Notes: generated by a model not told the origin, from the sequence alone. Shown: positions 8,705-18,387, numbered from the stretch's first letter. The stretch is DNA of 64,000 nt from CAWANF01 sp963783355 (GCA_963783355.1 CAWANF010000002.1:310001-374000); one strand, 5' to 3'. Made by a program: numbers and translations.

Positions 8705-9793
8705 TTATTGAATGATTACTTTTTGGCCTTCCTGCAAACGGCTCTCTGCTGAAGCGATATAACTTTCGCCTGCTTTCAATCCGGATAAGATTTCAACATT
8801 CTGTCCGATGGTGCGGCCGGTTTTCACCCATCTTAGCAGTGCTTCCTGGTTTTCATTAACCGTATAAATGCCTGTCAGCTGTCCCCGCTCCACTACGGAA
8901 CTTTTTGGAACCGTGATAACTGATTGGCTGCCTTTTTCAAGGACTACATTGGCAAACATTCCGGATTTAACCTTTAAATCGCCCGGATTTTCAGTGAACC
9001 GCACAATGACCTGAAATTGACGGCTTCCCGGGTTTCCCGATGGATTGGTCGATTCAATTACCCCTTTGAAGATTTCATTTCCTATGGCATCCACTTTTAT
9101 CTGTACAGGATCGCCATTTCTGAAGGCATCAATTTGAGATTCAGGAACCGATGCACGTACCTTTAAAATCCTTCCTCCTTCGATAGTTATCAAGGGCATT
9201 CCGGGAGAAGCCATATCCCCTGTTTGTACCATTTTATTAACGATATGACCGTCGAATGGAGCTTTGATTACGGCATAACCTAATACGTCGTTTATTTCCT
9301 TCAGCTTGCTCTTCAACATGTTGATTTTTGCCCGGGCCATTTTGTATTGCGTATTTATATCGTCAAGTTCTTTTTGAGTGGCACTTTGTTCAGCATACAA
9401 TGCTTTAATGCGATCATAGTTGGTTTTTACATTCGCAAACGCAGCCTGTGCTTCCGCCAAATTGGCTTCAACCTGCTCTTTTTGAGCCCGGACATTATCA
9501 CTTTGTATCCGGATCAGGGTTTGTCCTTTTTTAATCTTAGCTCCATTCTCAAATGGCAGATAGGAAACCCTGCCCATAATTTTCGTACTCAGATTGATGC
9601 GATATTGTCCTTCTACAGTACCAGGAAAGCGGTAGTAATTCGGCAGGTTTTGAACCGAAATTTTTTGAACGCTAACCTTTACAGCCGGCAGAGATGATGA
9701 CTTCGTTTCTTTACTTCCGGAACTACATGAGGTCAATATGCCGGAAAAAAGGAGAATAAAAGGTATTAATTGACGTATTTTACGATGCGCCAT
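8705..9793 (-). CDS. RND efflux periplasmic adaptor (membrane fusion) lipoprotein
   Basis: 362 residues. It has a lipoprotein signal peptide with lipobox LTSC at about residues 20-23. A beta-barrel/lipoyl half follows (YRFPGTVEGQYRINLSTKIMG, later YAVIKAPFDGHIVNKMV), separated by an alpha-helical hairpin (about 100-165: QKEQVEANLAEAQAAFANV...). A C-terminal beta-barrel and membrane-proximal domain complete it (SGMFANVVLE, GIYTVNE). This order is that of HlyD/AcrA-family adaptors, which link an inner-membrane pump to TolC. It lies 49 bases after the TolC-like gene and 13 bases before the pump in one operon. Confidence 0.92.
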   Translation of the reverse strand: MAHRKIRQLIPFILLFSGILTSCSSGSKETKSSSLPAVKVSVQKISVQNLPNYYRFPGTVEGQYRINLSTKIMGRVSYLPFENGAKIKKGQTLIRIQSDNVRAQKEQVEANLAEAQAAFANVKTNYDRIKALYAEQSATQKELDDINTQYKMARAKINMLKSKLKEINDVLGYAVIKAPFDGHIVNKMVQTGDMASPGMPLITIEGGRILKVRASVPESQIDAFRNGDPVQIKVDAIGNEIFKGVIESTNPSGNPGSRQFQVIVRFTENPGDLKVKSGMFANVVLEKGSQSVITVPKSSVVERGQLTGIYTVNENQEALLRWVKTGRTIGQNVEILSGLKAGESYIASAESRLQEGQKVIIQ

Positions 9794-9842
9794 AATATTA
9801 TTTGATATGGTGATTGATATTGATTTGAATTTTTGGGGATAA

Positions 9843-11249
9843 TCAGTTGCCAGAGCCCGGTTGAATTACGTGGTCTTTCCCGAGGAGCAGATCGAGCGTA
9901 TAAATGCTCATATTATATTGGTAGAGAGCCATCAGGTGATTTAACTTTGCCTGTGATAAAGCAGTTTCCGCCATCAGAACATCCGTTGTTTTTTCAAGGC
10001 CTTTTTTATAGCGGTTAGAACGAATTCTCAGGTTTTCAGCAGCCTGACTGACCGTAGATTCCCCCAGTTTTATCTGCTCTTTAGATTGTCGGATGGCACG
10101 ATAAGCTGAAGCAATTTCCATGCTGTTTTTCTGAGATTTATCCTGATACATTATTTGAACTTTTCTCAGTTGTGCATGTGACTTTTGCACGGCCCCGGCA
10201 TTTTGAAAACCTTTGAACAGATTCCATTTTAGAGAAGCCCCGACCATATAACTGCGCGCGTTTAAGCCCAGAAGATTCGTATCGTTCCATTCATAACTTC
10301 CAAAGACATTAAATGACGGGACAAAATGAAACCTGCTGGCATTCAGCATATCACGTGATGCTTTTATCTGATACTTGAGTGCCCTCATATCCGAACGATT
10401 ATTATTTACCCAACTCATCTGATATCCTGGCAATAGATCCTTTTTAACCAACAGGTTTCCAACAGGAATCAGTTGCACATTTTCATCTTCAATCCCGAGC
10501 AAATATTTTAACTGGCTTCCGGCATCTTCAAGTTGGTTTTTAGCTGACGAAAGTTCACTTTTGAGCTGCAGAACATGCACGCGTGCCGCCAGTAAGTCGG
10601 CCTTATTTATCATCCCCTGATTATAGAAGCTCCCGGCCTGTTTACGATTCATTTCCGCTGTCACAAGTGCCGAATCCAATACCCCGACCCGGGATTCTGT
10701 TAAAATTAAATTGTTAAATGCTTTTTTCACCTGGTATCTGGCATATTCGCGTGTTCGTATTAACGCCTGTTTTTTAGCTTTAACCTGATTCTGAACAGCA
10801 CTGCGCGACAGAAATCCGTCCATATTCAGAACCGGCTGCTGTACTTCAATTTTTGTATTAAAATTATGTGTCCTGCCCGGGTTATTTAAAAGCATCGGAT
10901 TGAAATCTGCGGATGTTACACTTTGTTTTTTCAATTTAAATCCAAACGCATTTAAGGGATCATTAGTGGCTATGGCTGTTTCCTGCAGGGTTATTTTAGG
11001 CAGAAAAATCGCATTGGTTTCCCTGTATTGTGCCTGCATAATATCAATATCATTCTTAGCAGAACGAACCTGATAATTATGCTTGTCAGCTATTTTTAAA
11101 GCTTCATACAGTGATATTTTTAATGATTTTTGGTTTGTTGTATCTGGTATTTGTGCTTTAACCGGTGATAAAACCATTAAATTAATGACCAGTAACAACC
11201 CCACTACCGTTTTATGGATATAGAGGTTTCGTGATACGTAATATCCCAT
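9843..11249 (-). CDS. TolC-family outer membrane efflux protein
   Basis: 468 residues with an N-terminal signal peptide (hydrophobic VVGLLLVINLMVL, cleavage near VKAQ). Two OEP repeats follow, each with long coiled-coil helices. YEALKIADKHNYQVRSA opens the first and NARSYMVGASLKWNLFKGFQNA the second beta segment, typical of TolC channels. It is the first gene of the minus-strand efflux operon, and the palindrome about 67 bases upstream may be its operator. The family forms trimeric outer-membrane channels for tripartite pumps. Confidence 0.9.
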   Translation of the reverse strand: MGYYVSRNLYIHKTVVGLLLVINLMVLSPVKAQIPDTTNQKSLKISLYEALKIADKHNYQVRSAKNDIDIMQAQYRETNAIFLPKITLQETAIATNDPLNAFGFKLKKQSVTSADFNPMLLNNPGRTHNFNTKIEVQQPVLNMDGFLSRSAVQNQVKAKKQALIRTREYARYQVKKAFNNLILTESRVGVLDSALVTAEMNRKQAGSFYNQGMINKADLLAARVHVLQLKSELSSAKNQLEDAGSQLKYLLGIEDENVQLIPVGNLLVKKDLLPGYQMSWVNNNRSDMRALKYQIKASRDMLNASRFHFVPSFNVFGSYEWNDTNLLGLNARSYMVGASLKWNLFKGFQNAGAVQKSHAQLRKVQIMYQDKSQKNSMEIASAYRAIRQSKEQIKLGESTVSQAAENLRIRSNRYKKGLEKTTDVLMAETALSQAKLNHLMALYQYNMSIYTLDLLLGKDHVIQPGSGN

Positions 11250-11315
11250 TATGTACCTATTCGGTGCTTTTAACTTTAGATTGATTTTTAAAGAGAGATA
11301 GACTTGTTTACTATT

Positions 11316-11329
11316 TAACTATATAGTTA
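11316..11329. promoter_or_regulatory. Candidate operator palindrome upstream of efflux operon
   Basis: TAACTATATAGTTA is a perfect 14-bp palindrome inside an AT-rich tract, about 67 bases upstream of the TolC-like start. Its shape resembles operators of ArsR/SmtB- or MarR-type repressors, which often control such pumps. No regulator gene is next to it, so the cognate protein is unknown and the assignment is inference. Confidence 0.45.
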
Positions 11330-11510
11330 TTTAATATACAGATAAAAATAACTGTCAAGCAATATTTTTTCGGCGTTTTTTAACAAAAGCCGCTCTGGAA
11401 GTGCTTTTCTAAGATTATGGCGGTGATATTTTTTAAAAATATTATACAGCTCATGGAATCACAGAGATTTCCGATGCAGCCTGAGGTTAGATATACCTTA
11501 TAATTTTTAT

Positions 11511-11924
11511 TTACGAAATCATCTCTTCTTTGGCATCGATACTAAACCGGGTATGAGGCACGACTTCCAGTCTTTTCTTTGAGATCTTTTTACCGGTCTT
11601 ATGGCAAATACCGTACGTTTTTTTGTCGATACGATCCAGGGCTTCGTCGATTTGCGTTATATAGGTTCTTGTTCGTTCAATTAATACATAGGTTGTATCG
11701 CTATCTCCAGTATCGGTGCCGGCATCGGCCATATGGGTTGAGTAAACAGGCTCCTCCACACCCATACTGGTGTGCTCCTGGATAGAATTCTTCAAAATGT
11801 CTAATTGCATTTCAGCATTGGCTCTTTTTTCCAGAAGTAATTTACGGAAGTGCTCCAGTTCCCTGTCGCTGTAAGGTGATAACCGAATTTCTGTATTTTT
11901 CCGGTTACTAATTTTATTACTCAT
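11511..11924 (-). CDS. DksA/TraR-family protein with reduced zinc finger
   Basis: 137 residues from the ATG at 11924, which has AAGGGGA about 6 bases upstream; the longer frame from 11960 lacks this. A coiled-coil hairpin (ELEHFRKLLLEKRANAEMQL...) is followed by the acidic tip region and by RIDKKTYGICHKTGKKISKKRLEVVPH. Only the first Cys of the usual four-Cys zinc finger remains, as is common in Bacteroidota-type DksA-like proteins. Canonical DksA binds RNA polymerase through the secondary channel and works with ppGpp in stringent control. Acidic residues at the coiled-coil tip are not in the canonical DxxDxA form that I can see, so function should be treated as DksA-like. Confidence 0.8.
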   Translation of the reverse strand: MSNKISNRKNTEIRLSPYSDRELEHFRKLLLEKRANAEMQLDILKNSIQEHTSMGVEEPVYSTHMADAGTDTGDSDTTYVLIERTRTYITQIDEALDRIDKKTYGICHKTGKKISKKRLEVVPHTRFSIDAKEEMIS

Positions 11925-12064
11925 GACGGTCCCCTTGAATAGATTTAAAAACTGTATCAAACAGTTTCTATAATCAAACTATAACGCAGTTTCCACAGCT
12001 CATATCGGGGATAAACGATGAATGTCGTACGGTTTAACCCGACAAAAGTCGTTCTATCTTCATG

Positions 12065-13708
12065 TTAGGTTTGCAGAACGCCGGTTTTAAATGGTTTTAT
12101 CTCCGGATTATGATTGGCGGCATCAAGAGCCATGGATATCTTCTCCCTGGTATCGGCTGGATGAATGATGGCATCGATCCATAAACGGGCCGCAGCATAC
12201 CGTACTTCGGTCTGTGATTCATACCGGTCACTGATTTCTTTGAGAAATTTCTGCTTGTCTTCATCACTTACTTTCTCTCCTTTCTTTTTCCTGGAAGATA
12301 TTTCAATTTGAAGAAGAGTATTTGCCGCCTGTTGTCCACCCATAACAGCTATTTTAGCCGTTGGCCAGGCAAACATGAAACGAGGATCATAAGCCCGTCC
12401 ACACATGGCATAATTTCCTGCACCGTAACTATTTCCAACGACAACAGTAATTTTGGGTACCGTACTGTTCGCCACCGCATTCACCATCTTTGCCCCGTCT
12501 TTGATAATCCCCCCGTGTTCGGCCCGTTTGCCAACCATGAAACCTGACACGTCCTGAAAGAATATGATGGGGATTTTTTTCTGGTTACAATTCAAAATAA
12601 AACGAGCAGCCTTATCGGCACTGTCTGAATAGATAACCCCTCCTATTTGCATTTCCCCGGCTTTTGATTTCATCACCAGGCGTTGATTCGCAACAATTCC
12701 AACGCTCCAGCCATCAATTCGGGCATAACCGGTAATCAGCGATTGTCCATATCCTTTCTTGAATTCCGTAAAGCTGTCTTTATCTACAATACAATCCAGG
12801 ATATCCATCATATCGTATGGACGGGTACGATCACCAGGTATCAGATTTAAAATTTCGCCTGGTGCACGCGCCGGTTTTACAGGGCTTGTACGATTTAAAC
12901 GTGCGGTTTCAAAAGGCCCCAGTTTTGATACTAAATCACGAATCGTTTTCAGACAGGTTTCATCATCCGGCATTTTGTAATCGGTTACTCCGCTGATTTC
13001 AGTTTGAGCAGTAGCCCCACCCAATGTCTCATTATCCACAACTTCACCAATAGCCGATTTCACGAGGTAGCTTCCAGCTAAAAAAACGCTTCCTGTTCCA
13101 TCCACGATTAAAGCTTCGTCGCTCATGATGGGCAAATAAGCACCACCGGCCACACAACTCCCCATAATGGCCGCAATCTGTGGAATACCCATCGCACTAA
13201 TGACCGCATTATTCCTGAATATTCTCCCAAAATGTTCTTTATCCGGAAATATCTCATCCTGCATGGGTAAATAGACACCTGCCGAATCTACCAGGTAAAT
13301 CAGTGGTAACCGGTTTTCAATGGCAATTTCCTGGGCCCGTAAATTTTTCTTGGCAGTAATAGGAAACCACGCCCCGGCTTTTACCGTCGCATCGTTTGCA
13401 ACTATCATGCATTTCCTTCCTGATATGGATCCGATACCGGTTACAACCCCGCCGGCCGGGCACCCCCCGGCTTCCTCATACATTTCATAACCTACCCACA
13501 GGCCGAGTTCATGAAATTCACTATTTTCGTCGGTCAGTCTTTCAATGCGTTCTCTTGCTGTTAATTTTCCCTTCGAATGCTCTTTTTCAATTTTGCGGGA
13601 ACCGCCGCCCAAACGAATTTTATCTTCCAGTTTTTGCAGTTCTGTGATGAATGATTCGTGTTCTGCCAGGTAATTTATTTTCACTTTGCTTCTGGAATTC
13701 CTAACCAT
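12065..13708 (-). CDS. Acyl-CoA carboxylase, carboxyltransferase (beta) subunit, methylcrotonyl-CoA-carboxylase-like
   Basis: 547 residues with two crotonase-like carboxyltransferase halves. The first has the acyl-CoA-binding region (ATVKAGAWFPITAKKNLRAQ, IYLVDSAGVYLP, MGSCVAGGAYLP) and the second the biotin-side oxyanion region (IIFFQDVSGFMVG, VVVGNSYGAGNYAM). The pattern FPDKEHFGRIFRN and GIPQIAAIMGSC fits the methylcrotonyl-/geranyl-CoA carboxylase branch rather than propionyl-CoA carboxylase. It transfers CO2 from biotin to the acyl-CoA in leucine breakdown. The biotin carboxylase/biotin carrier subunit is not in the window. It is monocistronic here. Confidence 0.85.
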   Translation of the reverse strand: MVRNSRSKVKINYLAEHESFITELQKLEDKIRLGGGSRKIEKEHSKGKLTARERIERLTDENSEFHELGLWVGYEMYEEAGGCPAGGVVTGIGSISGRKCMIVANDATVKAGAWFPITAKKNLRAQEIAIENRLPLIYLVDSAGVYLPMQDEIFPDKEHFGRIFRNNAVISAMGIPQIAAIMGSCVAGGAYLPIMSDEALIVDGTGSVFLAGSYLVKSAIGEVVDNETLGGATAQTEISGVTDYKMPDDETCLKTIRDLVSKLGPFETARLNRTSPVKPARAPGEILNLIPGDRTRPYDMMDILDCIVDKDSFTEFKKGYGQSLITGYARIDGWSVGIVANQRLVMKSKAGEMQIGGVIYSDSADKAARFILNCNQKKIPIIFFQDVSGFMVGKRAEHGGIIKDGAKMVNAVANSTVPKITVVVGNSYGAGNYAMCGRAYDPRFMFAWPTAKIAVMGGQQAANTLLQIEISSRKKKGEKVSDEDKQKFLKEISDRYESQTEVRYAAARLWIDAIIHPADTREKISMALDAANHNPEIKPFKTGVLQT

Positions 13709-13961
13709 AATTTATCAATTCCTAAATTTTCAAATTTCTATCGGTTGTCAGGATTATGAAAAAAAAGCCCTAATCATACCTTTTATAAAATCTCTCTTTA
13801 AATTATCTGATAATAAACAGATAAGAAATCATACTTTCCAATAACATTTCTGCGTTTAGAAAACAAAGTTCATTGAATCTGCTATTTGTCTAAAAATATT
13901 AACCGTTATATTATTGTAAATATTACTTTAGTATTGGTAATTAACTTTTAAAGAAGAATTT

Positions 13962-15425
13962 ATGCGTATTAAAGGGATTGTATTTTTACTTTTATTGATA
14001 CTCATATCGTGCCAGACCGGATATAGCCAGGACCGGGATCGTTTTGAACGCGGACGTGGCAGAATAACTTATGAAAGCCTGGTTCACCGCTCCCACGTTC
14101 CCCAGGTATATTTTGACTATTCTATTTTACCTTTGAACCATTCCGATAAAAATCGCCTGTTGGTTACTTTTAAAATTGAATATGATTATTTGATGTTCAA
14201 GCGCAATACAGCTGGCGATGTAACCAATTACAATAAAAAAACTCATTATACCGCGAGTGCCGGAGTTACTTTGGAGGTTTTTAAAGCGGACCAATCCATT
14301 GAAAAAAACAAAAACAGGGAAAGACGCAGGATTGAGCAACGCAATCTGGACGAAATGCTCCCGAAAACAGAATCGGTTGCGCGTGGTTTCTGGAAAGGAA
14401 CTGCTACAGCCCCCACATATGAAATCACGCAATCCAATAAAGAATTTCTTGAAGGTTATATATCTGTCGATTTAGCACCCGGTGAATATGACTTCATCCT
14501 GCAATTAAAACAACCGGATGTTGATAACGAGCGCCAGAGCCGAATCATACCAGTACATGTACCGGATTTCAAAGCAAACAAACGATCATTTATCCTGATG
14601 CTGAATCCGGTTAGGAAATTGACTATACCTTCAGATATATCTCTCCTGAACTTCGGTAAAAATGTATACTATGGTAAAGATTTTGACATTTTATTTTTAC
14701 TCCCGGGCGATACGGCTTCATCTGATTATGAAGTATCGGTTCACGAAATAAATATAGATCGAAAAGATACAACGGAAGGAAAATCTCTGTTCACAGGAAC
14801 TTTGAATGCCGATCATATATATAAAGGATTAAATATCATCCCTTCTAAGGATACGGTCAATGTATCTCTCGATTTAAAAAATGAACAAACGAATTTCGAT
14901 TACGGATTCATGAAAATTCCAAATAGCCGTTTTCCCAATTCCGTCTATCGTCTGACCATTCGGAACAAGAAAAATAACGAAGTCATAGCGCATCGTGTAT
15001 TTCAATCCCGATGGATTAACATGCCTACCAGCCTGTTAAATCTTAATGTTTCCATTGAAATGATGAAATATATTGTTAGTAAAGATGAGTTAAAACAATT
15101 GGATTCCGGATCATTCAAACAAAAAGAAAAAAAATTCCGCGAGTACTGGAAGAAACGGGACCCAACGCCCGATACCGAATACAATGAACTCATGGCCGAG
15201 TATTACCGTCGTATCGATTATGCCTATGATCATTTTACGTCTATGACAAAGCCGGGATATGACCAGGATCGTGGCAAAATATATATTATGATGGGCCCGC
15301 CGGAATCGATCGTACGGAAATTCCCAACGAATCAGCCTGCAATCGAAATCTGGAAATATCCAAATGGAAAACAATATGTTTTTCAGGCGACAACGGGTTT
15401 TGGCGATTTCATCCTGGTGAAATAA
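13962..15425 (+). CDS. GWxTD-domain lipoprotein
   Basis: 487 residues with a lipoprotein signal peptide (LLLLILISC, Cys at about 17). The N-terminal two thirds are beta-rich. The C-terminus is the GWxTD domain: EYWKKRDPTPDTEYN, YYRRIDYAYDHF, then PGYDQDRGKIYIMMGPPESI, in which the name motif is GYDQD. The final stretch EIWKYPNGKQYVFQATTGFGDFIL completes the domain. GWxTD proteins are found in Bacteroidota, Ignavibacteria and Balneolota and have no firmly established biochemical role; some authors link them to envelope or surface processes. It starts a plus-strand run with pdxA 53 bases downstream. Confidence 0.85.
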   Translation: MRIKGIVFLLLLILISCQTGYSQDRDRFERGRGRITYESLVHRSHVPQVYFDYSILPLNHSDKNRLLVTFKIEYDYLMFKRNTAGDVTNYNKKTHYTASAGVTLEVFKADQSIEKNKNRERRRIEQRNLDEMLPKTESVARGFWKGTATAPTYEITQSNKEFLEGYISVDLAPGEYDFILQLKQPDVDNERQSRIIPVHVPDFKANKRSFILMLNPVRKLTIPSDISLLNFGKNVYYGKDFDILFLLPGDTASSDYEVSVHEINIDRKDTTEGKSLFTGTLNADHIYKGLNIIPSKDTVNVSLDLKNEQTNFDYGFMKIPNSRFPNSVYRLTIRNKKNNEVIAHRVFQSRWINMPTSLLNLNVSIEMMKYIVSKDELKQLDSGSFKQKEKKFREYWKKRDPTPDTEYNELMAEYYRRIDYAYDHFTSMTKPGYDQDRGKIYIMMGPPESIVRKFPTNQPAIEIWKYPNGKQYVFQATTGFGDFILVK

Positions 15426-15478
15426 ATTTGTAATTTCAGGACGAAAATAAACATGTGAAACATTTTTAAAATTGAGGT

Positions 15479-16486
15479 ATGGTGCCTGTTATAGCCATTT
15501 CAATTGGTGATATGAATGGCGTTGGCCCCGAAGTGATACTGAAGGCATTAAAGGACAGAAATGATACACAATCCTTCACACCGGTCATTTTGGGTTCCGA
15601 ATCTATCATAAAATTCTATCAACAAACACTCGGTTTTGAGTTAAAGACTCATACTATACGCTCCATCGACGAGATTAAAGAAAACGAGATAAATATTCTC
15701 GAATGCCTGGACAACTCCGAAGTTTCAATTCAGCCCGGCCAAATCAATAAAGAAGCCGGGGCAAATGCTATGAGGGCGATAGAAACCGGTGTCGAACTTT
15801 GTTTAAAGGATAATGCAGATGCTTTGGTGACAGCCCCGATATCCAAGGAAGCCATACAGAAAGCAGGCTATTCCTACCCGGGGCATACGGAATTCCTGGC
15901 TGAAAAAACAAATTGCAGCCGTTTCATGATGATGCTGGTAAACGATGGTTTGCGGGTTGGTCTGGTAACCATTCACATACCGGTTTCTCAGATTAGCAAC
16001 AATATTACCCAGGATGCAATACTTGAGAAATTAGGTATTATGAAGCAAAGCCTTCAAAATGATTTTGGCATTTCTTCACCTAAAATTGCCGTGTTGGGAC
16101 TGAATCCGCATGCGGGTGATGGCGGAGTTATCGGAGATGAAGAAATCAAAATTATTGGGCCTGCTATCGACAAAGTGTTGCTCTATGGCTATAACGTTGA
16201 AGGTCCATTTCCTGCAGATGGATTCTTTGGCAACCAAATGTATAAACAGTTTGATGCCATATTGTCGATGTATCATGATCAGGGGCTGGTAGCTTTTAAG
16301 GCTCTTTCTTTCAATGCAGGAGTCAATTTTACGGCCGGATTACCGATCATCCGTACCTCTCCCGACCACGGCACCGCATTCGGAATTGCAGGGCAAAACA
16401 AAGCGAATCATCACTCGTTTAAAAAAGCATTGATACTGGCAGTTGAGTTGGCAAATCAAAGAAAATTATCAAAACAGCCGGGATAA
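15479..16486 (+). CDS. pdxA: 4-hydroxythreonine-4-phosphate dehydrogenase
   Basis: 335 residues, standard length for PdxA. The start has IGDMNGVGPEVILKAL and the substrate/metal segments are TAPISKEAIQKAGYSYPGHTEFLA, HIPVSQI, SMYHDQGLVAFKAL and RTSPDHGTAFGIAG, with the three metal-binding His residues. PdxA oxidises 4-phosphohydroxy-L-threonine in DXP-dependent pyridoxal-phosphate synthesis. GAGG lies immediately before the ATG. No other pyridoxal gene is near; it precedes a methyltransferase gene with only 4 bases between them. Confidence 0.93.
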   Translation: MVPVIAISIGDMNGVGPEVILKALKDRNDTQSFTPVILGSESIIKFYQQTLGFELKTHTIRSIDEIKENEINILECLDNSEVSIQPGQINKEAGANAMRAIETGVELCLKDNADALVTAPISKEAIQKAGYSYPGHTEFLAEKTNCSRFMMMLVNDGLRVGLVTIHIPVSQISNNITQDAILEKLGIMKQSLQNDFGISSPKIAVLGLNPHAGDGGVIGDEEIKIIGPAIDKVLLYGYNVEGPFPADGFFGNQMYKQFDAILSMYHDQGLVAFKALSFNAGVNFTAGLPIIRTSPDHGTAFGIAGQNKANHHSFKKALILAVELANQRKLSKQPG

Positions 16487-16490
16487 AAAG

Positions 16491-17255
16491 ATGGATAGAA
16501 ATAACATATACAGCGACGGAATGGCTGTCATCTATGATGAGCTGATGCGTGATATCGACTATGAATTCTGGTCAGATTTCATTGATGATATTATTCAAAG
16601 CTTTAACCCCCATACAAAAACCATCCTCGAGCTGGCGTGTGGCACCGGCAGTTTTGCCATTTACCTGGACGAACTGGAATGTTATGATATTTCGGCTACG
16701 GATCTTTCTCCTTCGATGATCGAAGTTGCCCGTAAAAAAGGTAAATCAGTTAACGCATCCGTGGATTTCCAGACGATGGATTTTCGCCAAATCAACATGG
16801 ACAAGCGTTTTGATGCCATTGTCATGCTTTTCGATAGTATCAATTACATGATGACCGATAATGATATCCTTTTGGTACTCAATCAGGTAAAAAATATTTT
16901 AAATGACGGTGGATTGTTTATATTTGATTTTACAACACCGGTCAATTCCAAAAGAGCCGTTGATCTGCTTAATGAAGAACGAATTACGGCTAATGGTTAT
17001 CGTTATATAAGGAAAAGCCGATACGATGAAGTGGCCGGGATTCATTACAATGATTTTTCTATCAAAAAATTTGGGGCCGGGCAAGAGGATAATGCTGTAA
17101 TTTATTCTGAATTACATCAGGAACGTGTCTATACACTTGCCCATATAGAAAATCTTGCCAGTGAAGCGGGTTTTGAGATATTAGCCCGATACGATGGTTT
17201 CGACCTTATCGAAGCTAATGAAAACAGTGATAGAATCACAATGGTGTTACAATGA
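16491..17255 (+). CDS. Class I SAM-dependent methyltransferase
   Basis: 254 residues from the ATG at 16491; an upstream ATG at 16443 would overlap pdxA and looks spurious. It has a Rossmann methyltransferase core: motif I ILELACGTGSFAIYL, acidic residue in ISATDLSPSMIEVA, motif DAIVMLFDSINYM, then LNDGGLFIFDFTTP. No signal or extra domain is seen. It sits between pdxA and ftsE, overlapping the latter by an ATGA, so translation is likely coupled. The substrate is unknown. Confidence 0.82.
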   Translation: MDRNNIYSDGMAVIYDELMRDIDYEFWSDFIDDIIQSFNPHTKTILELACGTGSFAIYLDELECYDISATDLSPSMIEVARKKGKSVNASVDFQTMDFRQINMDKRFDAIVMLFDSINYMMTDNDILLVLNQVKNILNDGGLFIFDFTTPVNSKRAVDLLNEERITANGYRYIRKSRYDEVAGIHYNDFSIKKFGAGQEDNAVIYSELHQERVYTLAHIENLASEAGFEILARYDGFDLIEANENSDRITMVLQ

Positions 17256-17956
17256 CAGATGATGCAGTAATTGAATTTAAAAATGTATCGTTAACCTACG
17301 AATCTCATCAGATTCTGGATGACGTCGATTTTGAATTAAAAAACGGTGAATTTGTCTATTTAATTGGACAGACAGGAACCGGGAAAAGTTCGTTTTTGAA
17401 ACTTATTTATCGCGATCTTTTACCGGATTACGGTGATATTCATGTTTCCGGGTATAATGTTCCCCGATTAAGTTCCGGTAAGGTCCCCTATTTGCGGCGC
17501 AGTCTTGGCATCGTTTTCCAGGATTTTCAATTGCTGCCGGATCGGGATGTCTTTGAAAACATCGCTTTTAGTATGCAGGTTACCGGTGCCAAAAACAAAT
17601 TTATCAAACAAAGGGTACTCGAAGTACTTTCAATGGTTGGGTTGAGCCACAAGCGAAAAAGTATGCCCAACGATCTCTCAGGTGGTGAACAGCAAAGGGT
17701 AGTCATTGCAAGAGCTTTGGTCAATGAGCCCCGAATTATGCTGGCCGATGAACCAACCGGGAACCTAGACCCGGAAGCATCGGCTTCGATAATGGATTTA
17801 TTTCAGAAAATAAACGATCGAGGTATGGCGGTATTGATGGTTACTCATAATTATGATATCGTTCGCCAGTTTGCACATCGCACATTAAAACTCGAAGATG
17901 GAAAAGTATCAGAAATCGAGCTTTCCCATCTGGCTAAACTTTCTAATTCTTTGTAA
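17252..17956 (+). CDS. ftsE: FtsE-like ABC transporter ATP-binding protein
   Basis: 234 residues. Walker A is GQTGTGKSS (about 39-47), the Q-loop is VFQDFQLLPDRDV, the ABC signature is LSGGEQQR (about 142-149) and Walker B is IMLADEPTGNLD. VFQDFQLLPDRDVFENIAF is close to FtsE consensus. FtsE with FtsX links divisome assembly to periplasmic cell-wall hydrolase activation. An ftsX is not adjacent here, which is common in Bacteroidota-like genomes. The gene overlaps the preceding methyltransferase by four bases (ATGA). It could alternatively be another LolD-type ABC protein. Confidence 0.78.
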   Translation: MTDDAVIEFKNVSLTYESHQILDDVDFELKNGEFVYLIGQTGTGKSSFLKLIYRDLLPDYGDIHVSGYNVPRLSSGKVPYLRRSLGIVFQDFQLLPDRDVFENIAFSMQVTGAKNKFIKQRVLEVLSMVGLSHKRKSMPNDLSGGEQQRVVIARALVNEPRIMLADEPTGNLDPEASASIMDLFQKINDRGMAVLMVTHNYDIVRQFAHRTLKLEDGKVSEIELSHLAKLSNSL

Positions 17957-17988
17957 GAATAAAATCTTATGTTTTTAAGGGAGCCTGT

Positions 17989-18387
17989 CTATTGATTTTT
18001 CGTACGGCTTTCATGCTCCTTTTTAACATGCCTTCTGAAATGACGAATGTGATCCTGTAGCCGGGTCTTTTGTTCTGGTGTCAGGTAAGGATCTAAGTCC
18101 GTCACCATAGAATCTACAATAACATTGGCATGTTCAAATTGTTTTTTCCCCAATTGAATTAGGGATTCAGCCGTATTATTTAAGATGGGTTTAATTTTCG
18201 GCAGTTGTTCTTTTGTAGGCTGGATTATTCGCTGCATTTCAGCTGAAAATCCGGGAACCGTACGCATTTTATCAATTTTATTCATTCGGTGTCTTACCAT
18301 AGCCCCGTTAATTAGCGCACCAATTAAAACGCCAATGATAAAAGTACCGATAATAATTAAAGTAGATTTAGTTCGCGTGGTCATCAC
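17989..18387 (-). CDS. Spy/CpxP-like membrane-anchored periplasmic protein
   Basis: 132 residues with one N-terminal membrane helix (LIIIGTFIIGVLIGALING) followed by a helical, charged segment. That segment includes PYLTPEQKTRLQDHIRHF, similar to the LTPEQ repeats of Spy/CpxP-like proteins. It overlaps the anti-sigma gene by 20 bases and is the third gene of a sigma/anti-sigma/effector operon. In other systems such proteins sense or buffer envelope stress. I infer it is an accessory regulator or target of the sigma factor, with low certainty on mechanism. Confidence 0.65.
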   Translation of the reverse strand: MMTTRTKSTLIIIGTFIIGVLIGALINGAMVRHRMNKIDKMRTVPGFSAEMQRIIQPTKEQLPKIKPILNNTAESLIQLGKKQFEHANVIVDSMVTDLDPYLTPEQKTRLQDHIRHFRRHVKKEHESRTKNQ

